DNA of 11,849 nucleotides, taken from the NCBI GenBank assembly GCA_044433065.1, contig JAWXUA010000093.1, positions 1 to 11,849 on the forward strand. The letters run 5' to 3'. Shown piece after piece: positions 6,776-11,849 of this stretch. The DNA is from Nitratidesulfovibrio sp044433065. GTDB lineage: Bacteria > Desulfobacterota > Desulfovibrionia > Desulfovibrionales > Desulfovibrionaceae. The notes beneath the pieces are model-generated. The model saw only the letters and a program-made list of their open reading frames with translations. It was not told the DNA's origin and did not search any database. The position numbers and the translations under genes were made by a program. The stretch's first letter is position 1, and the number at the start of each line of letters is the position of its first letter.

Positions 6776-6816
6776 AAAAAAATCTCCCTATGTGTCGTCA
6801 TCAACACATAAAGAGA
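6776..6816 (-). terminator. Minus-strand rho-independent terminator
   Basis: TATGTGT (6789-6795) pairs with ACACATA (6804-6810). TCTC (6783-6786) pairs with GAGA (6813-6816) beyond a 2x2 internal loop. On the minus strand the stem is followed by seven T (6776-6782 on the complement). No gene ends immediately before it on that strand, so it may back up fba-gapA or belong to a lost gene. Confidence 0.6.
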
Positions 6817-6977
6817 GCATATCTCATTAAGCACGCTAGGCCTTAATCACTGCATCAAACAAACTACGCTTTACGTATTCCACCAATCGAAGCCACAGGC
6901 TACGCGCCACCAGATGTGGCCGCGAGTGCCTTTAAAAAACCGTACTTCCATCCACAAATAAAAAGTTTAGAAGGGAT

Positions 6978-7017
6978 GGTGGGAAGGGAAACCTTTTCAA
7001 AGGTCTCCCTTCCCACC
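6978..7017 (-). terminator. Large hairpin after gapA, terminator-like
   Basis: GGTGGGAAGGGA (6978-6989) is perfectly complementary to TCCCTTCCCACC (7006-7017). An inner ACCTTT/AAAGGT stem lies beyond one mismatch. The hairpin starts six bases past the gapA stop. No T-run is directly attached; the first one on the minus strand (6960-6964 on the complement) is about 13 bases further. It may act as a terminator, an mRNA-stabilising 3' end, or both. Confidence 0.6.
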
Positions 7018-7023
7018 AGCTAA

Positions 7024-8025
7024 CTAAATCTTATCCCCAACCATGCGGATAAGGCGCACGAGTTGGTTTGTGAAACCTGTTTCGTTATCGTACCAAACGA
7101 TGAGCTTAAGCATGGTGTCATCGATGACGGAGGTACAGAGAGAGTCAACAACACCACCGCAGGTAGAGCCGAGGAAGTCAACGGAGACGAGTGGCTCATC
7201 ACAGTAACCGAGGTTACCGAGCATAGGGCCTTGAGCGGCTGCTTTGAGCAGTTCGTTAACTTCTTCTTTGGTGGTTGGTCGGCTGAGCTCACAGGTGAGG
7301 TCAACGAGGGAGACATTTGGGGTTGGAACGCGGATAGCCATGCCATCGAGCTTACCCTTTACAGGAGGGTAAACGAGGGCTGTGGCTTTGGCGGCACCAG
7401 TTGTGGTGGGAATCATGGAGACTGCGGCAGAACGAGCGCGGCGGAGGTCCTTGTGGGAACCGTCGAGAATACGCTGGCTCATGGTGTAGGAGTGCACCGT
7501 GGTCATGAGGCCGTGACGGATGCCAATAGCTTGGTCAATGGTCTTGGCGGCAGGGGCAAGACAGTTGGTGGTGCAGGAAGCTGCGGAGATGACGTCGTGC
7601 TTGGCAGCATCGTAATCGTCTTGGTTAACGCCCATGACGATGGTCACGTCAGCGTCTTTACCAGGGGCGGAGATGATGCTTTTCTTGGCGCCACATTCAA
7701 TGTGCTTGGCAAGACCTGCACGGTCCTTGATGGAACCTGTGGTTTCAACGGCAATGTCGATACCAAGCTCACCCCAACGCCATTCACCTGTTTTTTCACG
7801 GGTCACGGTGATGTGACGACCGTTAACGATGATGCCGTTTTCGTCGTGGCTGATTTCGCCAGCAAAGGTACCGTGGGTGGAGTCATATTTAAGCAAATGC
7901 GCAAGAGATGCATTGTCAGCGCGCGCATTGATGGCGGCAATCTGCAATTCTGCATCGTCAGCCAAAAGACGAACCAAATAACGACCAATGCGGCCAAAGC
8001 CGTTCATACCAATTTTAATAGCCAT
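7024..8025 (-). CDS. gapA: Glyceraldehyde-3-phosphate dehydrogenase
   Basis: A 333-residue phosphorylating GAPDH interconverting glyceraldehyde-3-phosphate and 1,3-bisphosphoglycerate. The Rossmann motif is NGFGRIGR (residues 8-15). The catalytic cysteine is C151 in SAASCTTNCLAP, with H178 in HSYT as its partner. RRAR and IPTTTGAAKA follow, and the length is normal. The start at 8025 (MAIKIGMNGFGR) is set by AAAGGAC five bases upstream; the frame is open about 49 codons further into the end of fba, but that is not family sequence. The cofactor site is notable: A34-R35 replaces the Asp after Asn that selects NAD, and G189-S190 replaces the Leu-Pro of NAD-specific enzymes (Leu187-Pro188 in Bacillus stearothermophilus numbering). 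This predicts NADP(H) use or dual specificity. It is the second gene of an fba-gapA unit, 49 bases after fba. Confidence 0.97.
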   Translation of the reverse strand: MAIKIGMNGFGRIGRYLVRLLADDAELQIAAINARADNASLAHLLKYDSTHGTFAGEISHDENGIIVNGRHITVTREKTGEWRWGELGIDIAVETTGSIKDRAGLAKHIECGAKKSIISAPGKDADVTIVMGVNQDDYDAAKHDVISAASCTTNCLAPAAKTIDQAIGIRHGLMTTVHSYTMSQRILDGSHKDLRRARSAAVSMIPTTTGAAKATALVYPPVKGKLDGMAIRVPTPNVSLVDLTCELSRPTTKEEVNELLKAAAQGPMLGNLGYCDEPLVSVDFLGSTCGGVVDSLCTSVIDDTMLKLIVWYDNETGFTNQLVRLIRMVGDKI

Positions 8026-8030
8026 GATAT

Positions 8031-8037
8031 GTCCTTT
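8031..8037 (-). promoter_or_regulatory. Ribosome binding site of gapA
   Basis: AAAGGAC on the minus strand is five bases upstream of the ATG at 8025. It decides between this start and longer in-frame alternatives reaching 8172. Confidence 0.75.
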
Positions 8038-8074
8038 AACTTTTATGTGGCGGAAGGGACAAAGCCCCTCTCCC

Positions 8075-8998
8075 TTAAATCTTATTTGACGAACCGAGCA
8101 CGTTGCGGATTTTATGCTGAACCATGTCCTTAACGGCTTGGCGAGCAGGCTTGAGGTAGCCGCGTGGGTCAAAGTCAGCAGGATTTTCCATGAGGTATTT
8201 GCGCACGTGGGCGGTCATGGCGAGACGGATGTCGGTGTCGATATTGATTTTGCATACGCCCATGGTTGCGGCTTTGCGGAGGAGGTCTTCGGGAACGCCT
8301 TTAGCACCGGCTACATTGCCACCAAATTCATTGGCCATGGTCACGAATTCTTGTGGTACGCTGGATGCACCGTGGAGCACGATAGGGTAGTCTGGGAGGA
8401 GCTTAGAAATGGTTTCGAGGCGGTCAAAGTCGAGCTTTGCTTCACCAGTGAACTTGTATGCACCATGGCTTGTACCGATAGCGATGGCGAGGGAGTCGCA
8501 ACCAGTGCGCTCAACAAATTCAACAGCTTGGTCTGGGTCGGTGTAGACGGATTTTTCGACGGAGACTTCGTCTTCAACGCCAGCGAGCTGACCGAGTTCA
8601 GCTTCAACCCATACGCCTTTGGAGTGAGCGTATTCAACAACTTGCTTGGTGATTTCGATGTTTTTTTCAAAGGAATGGTGGGAGCCGTCGTACATGACAG
8701 AGGTGAAACCACCATCGATGCACGCTTTGCAGATGTCGAAATCTTGGCCGTGGTCGAGGTGCAGAGCTACAGGAATATCGTTTTCAAGCAGAGCAGCTTC
8801 GATGAGCTTAATGATGTAACCTTGGCCAGCGTATTTACGAGCGCCAGCAGAAATTTGCAGGATGACTGGCGAGCTTTCTTCCACAGCAGCCTGCATAATG
8901 CCTTGAATGATTTCCATGTTGTTCACGTTGAAGGCGCCAACGGCGTAGCCTTCACGGTAGGCCCGTGCAAACATTTCTTTTGGTCCAGTCAATGGCAT
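8075..8998 (-). CDS. fba: Class II fructose-1,6-bisphosphate aldolase
   Basis: A 307-residue zinc-dependent aldolase of the FbaA/GatY superfamily, joining or splitting dihydroxyacetone phosphate and glyceraldehyde-3-phosphate. Visible landmarks: GAFNVNNME (21-29); LHLDHG with catalytic D82 and zinc ligand H83; MYDGSHHSFEKN (102-113); E134 in EAELGQ; H178 in GTSHGAYK and H209 in VLHGASS as the other zinc ligands; and KINIDTDIR near the phosphate site. The start at 8998 has AGGAG (9005-9009 on the complement) six bases upstream. It is followed at once by gapA, whose product makes or uses one aldolase substrate, so both act together in glycolysis or, more likely in a sulfate reducer, gluconeogenesis and triose balance. 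A short palindrome lies in its leader. A tagatose-bisphosphate aldolase role cannot be excluded by sequence alone, but the gapA linkage favours Fba. Confidence 0.96.
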   Translation of the reverse strand: MPLTGPKEMFARAYREGYAVGAFNVNNMEIIQGIMQAAVEESSPVILQISAGARKYAGQGYIIKLIEAALLENDIPVALHLDHGQDFDICKACIDGGFTSVMYDGSHHSFEKNIEITKQVVEYAHSKGVWVEAELGQLAGVEDEVSVEKSVYTDPDQAVEFVERTGCDSLAIAIGTSHGAYKFTGEAKLDFDRLETISKLLPDYPIVLHGASSVPQEFVTMANEFGGNVAGAKGVPEDLLRKAATMGVCKINIDTDIRLAMTAHVRKYLMENPADFDPRGYLKPARQAVKDMVQHKIRNVLGSSNKI

Positions 8999-9015
8999 AG
9001 GAAACTCCTAACTTT

Positions 9016-9028
9016 GCTGAATATCAGC
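9016..9028 (-). promoter_or_regulatory. Palindrome in the fba leader
   Basis: GCTGA-ATA-TCAGC is a perfect 5-bp inverted repeat, 17 bases upstream of the fba start codon and just downstream of a candidate -10. It could be an operator half-site pair or a small leader hairpin. Confidence 0.35.
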
Positions 9029-9031
9029 ATT

Positions 9032-9059
9032 AATATATGGTATGGAACATAGCCACCAA
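9032..9059 (-). promoter_or_regulatory. Weak candidate promoter of fba-gapA
   Basis: On the minus strand TTGGTG (9054-9059) and TATATT (9032-9037) are 16 bases apart. The -10 fits five of six consensus positions; the -35 only three. Confidence 0.3.
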
Positions 9060-9414
9060 AAAGAGTCAATGGAGGCATTTATGGGGTCTTTGTTTATGAT
9101 GGAGTGCTGCGAATATGGAGGCATTTTCTTTTAAAAAAGTGCCTTAAAAATGAGCAACACCAATGAGAGCGCAAGGACAATAGCACACTATTTTCCGAAG
9201 ATAAAGGGCTTCTAATGGCATGGAAGAGGGGAGCTGGGAAAAATCATAAGCTCTTGAGGGCCTATAGATGTCGAAAGGCATAGGGCCTATATATAAGGAT
9301 AGGGCTTGCACAGCATGGCGTTTACGTGTAGCGTAAAGAGAGACATTGTGCGTATGAGTATTTGTTTTTTTCATGCGCTCTTTTATGAGTATGATGATAA
9401 AAAAAGTATATAAA

Positions 9415-10455
9415 ATGAGTACCATGGAAAAAAGACAATCCATTATCGATATAGCGGCCAATGATGAAGTGTATGATGTTTTCTTGATTTCTTCAGCAAG
9501 CATGATGCAAGCAAAGAACGGGAAGCCTTTTTGGCGTTTGGAATTGCGCGATGCCACAGGCAGTCTTGATGCAAAAATTTGGTACCCTGCAAGTCAACAT
9601 TATTTGGAGCTTGCGGCAGGGCAGATTGTGCACGTGGAAGGCAAGGCTAGCACCTATCGCGAGAAAATCGACATTCATATTGAACGTTTACACGTCTTGA
9701 CTGACATGGAATTGTCACGCCTTGACTTGTCACAATTTTTGCCAGCCAGTGCTCGACCTGCTGAGGAAATGCTGTTGGAGCTCGAAGCTCTGTGCACAGA
9801 GGTCTTCACCCATAAGCCATGGCGTAAATTTGCTTTGTCGGTCTTGCGTGATGAGGCTATCCGTCCGAGATTACTACTTTGTCCTGCGGCAAAGGCCATG
9901 CACCATGCCTTTGTGGGTGGTCTTGTGGAGCATATGTTGTCCGTGACGCAACTATGCCAAAAGCTTGCAGATCATTACCCAAAGCTCGACCGCCAAGTCT
10001 TGACCGCTGGCGCTATGTTCCACGACATTGGCAAAATTTGGGAACTGACAGGCGGTCTTGCCAATGATTATACAGATGAAGGCCGACTGCTTGGGCATAT
10101 CCACATGGGCCTTGAGCATATCACGCCGCATCTCAGTAAATCTGGTCTCGAGCCAGCACTTGTCCTGCATTTCAAGCACCTTATGCTCAGCCACCACGGT
10201 GAATATGAATTTGGATCGCCCAAAAGACCAAAGACTGTGGAAGCCATGATTTTGCACTATGCCGATAACATTGATGCAAAAATGGAACAAATGCAGGCCC
10301 TTTTCCGCTCCATGCCAGAAGGGGAGTCGGGTTGGTCGCCATATCAAACTATGTTGCAACGCTTCATCTATCAACCAGAGCGCACACCCACATCGCCTAC
10401 AAGCTCCACAGGCCGTAAGCGTACCAGTGAGCTCGAGCAAGCGCTCTTATTCTAA
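9415..10455 (+). CDS. YhaM-like OB-fold/HD domain 3'-5' exoribonuclease
   Basis: A 346-residue protein with the YhaM architecture. An N-terminal OB-fold (about residues 17-100; WRLELRDATGSLDAKIW) is expected to bind nucleic acid. An HD domain follows with metal-site residues H164 (HHAFVGGLVEH, with H173), H203-D204 (MFHDIGK), H260-H261 (HHGEYEFGS) and D284 (HYADNIDAKM). Bacillus YhaM is a metal-dependent 3'-5' exoribonuclease; the same activity is inferred here. The start is uncertain: 9415 and 9424 both suit the family N-terminus, but no Shine-Dalgarno precedes either, and an AT-rich TATATAAAAT directly before them looks more like a -10 box. The frame is open back to 9373. The C-terminal tail (PTSPTSSTGRKR) is low-complexity. 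tmk follows 33 bases later with no terminator between, so the two are likely co-transcribed. Confidence 0.88.
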   Translation: MSTMEKRQSIIDIAANDEVYDVFLISSASMMQAKNGKPFWRLELRDATGSLDAKIWYPASQHYLELAAGQIVHVEGKASTYREKIDIHIERLHVLTDMELSRLDLSQFLPASARPAEEMLLELEALCTEVFTHKPWRKFALSVLRDEAIRPRLLLCPAAKAMHHAFVGGLVEHMLSVTQLCQKLADHYPKLDRQVLTAGAMFHDIGKIWELTGGLANDYTDEGRLLGHIHMGLEHITPHLSKSGLEPALVLHFKHLMLSHHGEYEFGSPKRPKTVEAMILHYADNIDAKMEQMQALFRSMPEGESGWSPYQTMLQRFIYQPERTPTSPTSSTGRKRTSELEQALLF

Positions 10456-10488
10456 ACCTTAGGCCATCGAAAATACAGGACTTGAGCC

Positions 10489-11109
10489 ATGTTCATTACT
10501 CTTGAAGGCATAGAAGGTAGCGGCAAAAGTACAGCACTCAAAGCCCTTGTGGCGCATTTTGAGGCCCAAGGCCGTACCGTAACCGTGACACGCGAACCAG
10601 GTGGCAGCCGCCTAGGCACCACGTTGCGTGCCATCCTCCTTGACCTCGCCAACACCGACATCACCAAGGAAGCAGAGCTTTTTCTCTACCTCGCCGACAG
10701 AGCACAGCATGTGGCCCAAGTCATTAAGCCAGCCCTTGAAGCTGGGCACATCGTCATCAGTGACCGCTACGCCGACTCTACCGTAGTCTACCAAGGCTAT
10801 GGCCGCGGTCTTGATCCCTTGCTCCTGCAGCAGCTCAACGACGTTGCTGTAGCAGGGCTTTGGCCTGACCGAACTCTGCTCTTTGACCTCAATCCTGAGC
10901 TTGGCCTGAACCGCGCTCTAGCCCGAAATATCCGCGAAGGCATCCACACAGCTGAAGGTCGCTTTGAGGCCGAAAGCATCGCCTTCCATACGCGCATCCG
11001 CGAAGGCTACCTCACTTGGGCCGTACTCCATGCAGAGCGCTACCGCATCGTTGATGCCTCAGCGACCATGGAAGATGTTGCCGCAGCGGCTGTTGCGATG
11101 GTTGGGTAA
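10489..11109 (+). CDS. tmk: Thymidylate kinase
   Basis: A 206-residue kinase that phosphorylates dTMP to dTDP using ATP, an essential step to dTTP. The P-loop is GIEGSGKST (residues 7-15). TREPGG (34-39) and SDRYADS (91-97) with YQGYGRGL are the dTMP-binding and DRx signatures. FDLNPELGL marks the strand before the lid, and the lid region contains the RFEAE motif (about residues 157-161), as in the E. coli-like class whose lid carries the basic residues while the P-loop lacks an arginine. The length is typical. The start at 10489 has AGGA about nine bases upstream. In many bacteria tmk is followed by holB; here no holB or other gene follows, only repeats. Confidence 0.96.
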   Translation: MFITLEGIEGSGKSTALKALVAHFEAQGRTVTVTREPGGSRLGTTLRAILLDLANTDITKEAELFLYLADRAQHVAQVIKPALEAGHIVISDRYADSTVVYQGYGRGLDPLLLQQLNDVAVAGLWPDRTLLFDLNPELGLNRALARNIREGIHTAEGRFEAESIAFHTRIREGYLTWAVLHAERYRIVDASATMEDVAAAAVAMVG

Positions 11110-11154
11110 TTGATTATGCTGGGGGAGGGTGCTGTTGGCATTCGAAGTTGGTCC

Positions 11155-11300
11155 CGACGCCGCAAGGTTCGCTACGCTCCCAGCGGCTGGCGACGTGGTA
11201 CTCCCTCCGTCAGTTTGTAGTATCTGTACTGCTCCCCCGCTGGCGCGGACTCGCAGACAGCTACTAACAAACTGCCACCTGCCTCCCAGAGGGAGGCAGG
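11155..11300 (+). repeat. Palindromic repeat element, left copy
   Basis: A 58-base arm (11155-11212) matches the reverse complement of 11538-11594 with one single-base indel. After the arm comes a copy-specific hairpin: 11211-11227 pairs imperfectly with 11257-11274 (CAGTTTG and CAAACTG at its base). It is followed by CCACCT and a perfect 10-bp hairpin CCTGCCTCCC-AGA-GGGAGGCAGG (11278-11300). The layout of conserved flanks around a variable stem resembles non-autonomous palindromic elements; there is no transposase. Confidence 0.85.
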
Positions 11301-11350
11301 TAAGAGGTCCTGCCCTATCGGATAAGATACAGGAAAATCACCTATAATTT

Positions 11351-11406
11351 CGGGTAATAACGAATTTCCATTTAGATATTATGGAGAACTTTGGGTAACA
11401 GTGAAC
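11351..11406 (+). repeat. Short imperfect direct repeat in the central spacer
   Basis: GGGTAATAACGAATT (11352-11366) and GGGTAACAGTGAACT (11393-11407) match at 11 of 15 positions, 41 bases apart, in the unique AT-rich centre between the two inverted elements. Confidence 0.4.
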
Positions 11407-11460
11407 TTTTTTTTATAGTACAGGTGACGATGTATATGGTTCCCTGCCTTTTTCTTCCTT

Positions 11461-11594
11461 GCCTCCCTCTGGGAGGGAGGTGGCGCTGACATAGAAGCCG
11501 TTAGGCGAACGAAGTGAGTCTTACGGATTCTAGGCAGTGACGGAGGGAGTACCACGTCGCCAGCCGCTGGGAGCGTAGCGACCTTGCGGCGTCG
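11461..11594 (-). repeat. Palindromic repeat element, right copy (inverted)
   Basis: Inverted relative to the left copy. It starts with GCCTCCCTCTGGGAGGGAGG (11461-11480), matching the left copy's terminal hairpin. A different internal hairpin follows (11493-11506 with 11518-11531, 11 of 14 pairs), and then the 57-base arm (11538-11594). The internal hairpin sequence is unrelated to that of the left copy, although the position and size are similar. Confidence 0.85.
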
Positions 11595-11598
11595 TACG

Positions 11599-11787
11599 TC
11601 ATTGCGGCGTCTGAACCAATATGGCGTTGCTCAGGTGCCAATTAATTCTTTCCACCAATCCAATCAGCAGGAACGCCCTCTCAATCCATCCGACTGGGCA
11701 ATCAACGCCACCTAACTGTGCGTTATCGTTCCCAATCTGGTGAATATACTTTCTTGGGGTGAACCATCCCCCATGCGCCGCAAATTT
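11599..11787 (-). pseudogene. Start-less open frame, possible gene remnant
   Basis: 62 sense codons are open on the minus strand between TGA at 11788-11790 and TGA at 11599-11601. There is no ATG or GTG, and the only TTG lies in the second half. The peptide includes GGWFTPRKYIHQIGNDNAQ and a hydrophobic stretch, WIERAFLLIGLVERI. I do not recognise it. It stops only a few bases from the outer end of the right repeat arm. It could be a decayed coding sequence or chance. Confidence 0.25.
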
Positions 11788-11849
11788 TCATTAAAGCCCC
11801 TTACTTTCTCCGCAAATAAAAGTCTTTGAAAGAGGGAGGGGGTCTGGGG

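Larger units (their letters stand above)
6604..7023. other. Convergent intergenic region with hairpins
   Basis: It lies between the ends of serine dehydratase (plus) and gapA (minus). It contains a purine-rich tract with a short tandem repeat (6721-6765), a minus-strand terminator (6776-6816), a 31-codon minus-strand frame without a start (6836-6931), and the large hairpin after gapA (6978-7017). A minus-strand frame covering 6514-6834 overlaps the serine dehydratase gene and looks like a shadow. Confidence 0.6.
8999..9414. other. Divergent intergenic region, fba / yhaM-like
   Basis: No gene is supported. It holds two 12-base direct repeats ATGGAGGCATTT (9069-9080, 9115-9126) and two copies of AGGGCCTATA (9257-9266, 9282-9291). 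It also holds a TTTACG-N5-CGTAAA inverted repeat (9321-9337) that could be a regulator site for the right-hand genes. A minus-strand frame at 9144-9557 is open but overlaps the coding start of the HD gene and has no recognisable features. Confidence 0.5.
11110..11849. other. Gene-poor right end with repeat elements
   Basis: There is no convincing gene in the last 740 bases. From left to right: an inverted repeat element (11155-11300), a unique AT-rich centre (11301-11460), the inverted second copy (11461-11594), a start-less minus-strand open frame (11599-11787), and a sequence resembling the region beside the gapA hairpin (11811-11849) that is cut by the window edge. A plus-strand frame at 11129-11347 lies mostly within the left repeat and is probably spurious. 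Confidence 0.7.

Noticed and set aside
7063..8133. 356-residue plus-strand frame opposite gapA
   Set aside because: It is the antisense shadow of a clear GAPDH gene. Gly/Val/Asp-rich translation of this kind is usual opposite well-biased coding sequence.
8114..9052. 312-residue plus-strand frame opposite fba
   Set aside because: Antisense to the aldolase, whose catalytic motifs are unmistakable. No domain is recognisable in the opposite frame.
9144..9557. 137-residue minus-strand frame with a hydrophobic segment
   Set aside because: It overlaps the N-terminal OB-fold coding region of the HD gene on the other strand, has no good start signal and resembles no known family.
11129..11347. 72-residue plus-strand frame after tmk
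   Set aside because: Nearly all of it lies in the left inverted-repeat element and its hairpins. It has no family features and no good ribosome binding site.

Overview
The window looks like a chromosomal stretch from a Desulfovibrionaceae-type sulfate reducer or close relative. I infer this from the style of the proteins (a class II aldolase and GAPDH pair, a 120-residue DksA, a YhaM-like HD protein followed by tmk, and a divergent NFACT protein), not from any search. Base composition is mixed. The metabolic genes are moderately GC-rich, while the phosphoribosyltransferase and lipoprotein genes on the left are clearly AT-richer.

Layout. Positions 1-1298 carry two minus-strand genes: an apt-like phosphoribosyltransferase and a YjdM/PhnA zinc-ribbon protein. 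A divergent intergenic region with a good sigma70-type promoter then leads into a small unrecognised lipoprotein gene (1650-2255), a DksA-type RNA polymerase regulator (2597-2959) with a strong terminator, an NFACT/RqcH-like protein (3207-5138) and an iron-sulfur L-serine dehydratase (5200-6603). A 420-base convergent gap with two hairpins separates these from the minus-strand fba-gapA glycolytic/gluconeogenic pair (8998 down to 7024). After a 416-base gap come a YhaM-like OB-fold/HD protein and thymidylate kinase (9415-11109), probably co-transcribed. The last 740 bases have no convincing gene. They hold a pair of inverted repeat elements with variable hairpin cores, an open but start-less minus-strand frame, and the beginning of what looks like another terminator-type repeat.

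How the genes fit together. Most are housekeeping: purine salvage, transcription control (DksA), ribosome quality control (NFACT), serine-to-pyruvate deamination, triose/hexose interconversion, RNA turnover and dTTP synthesis. No defence system, prophage, complete IS or CRISPR array is visible.

The unusual signal is repetition. Short tandem repeats of 8, 11/12, 12, 18 and 24 bases sit immediately after stop codons or in-frame inside a protein linker. One of them separates a lipoprotein gene from an out-of-frame lysine/proline-rich reading frame. The GAPDH has residues typical of NADP(H)-accepting enzymes rather than strictly NAD-dependent ones.
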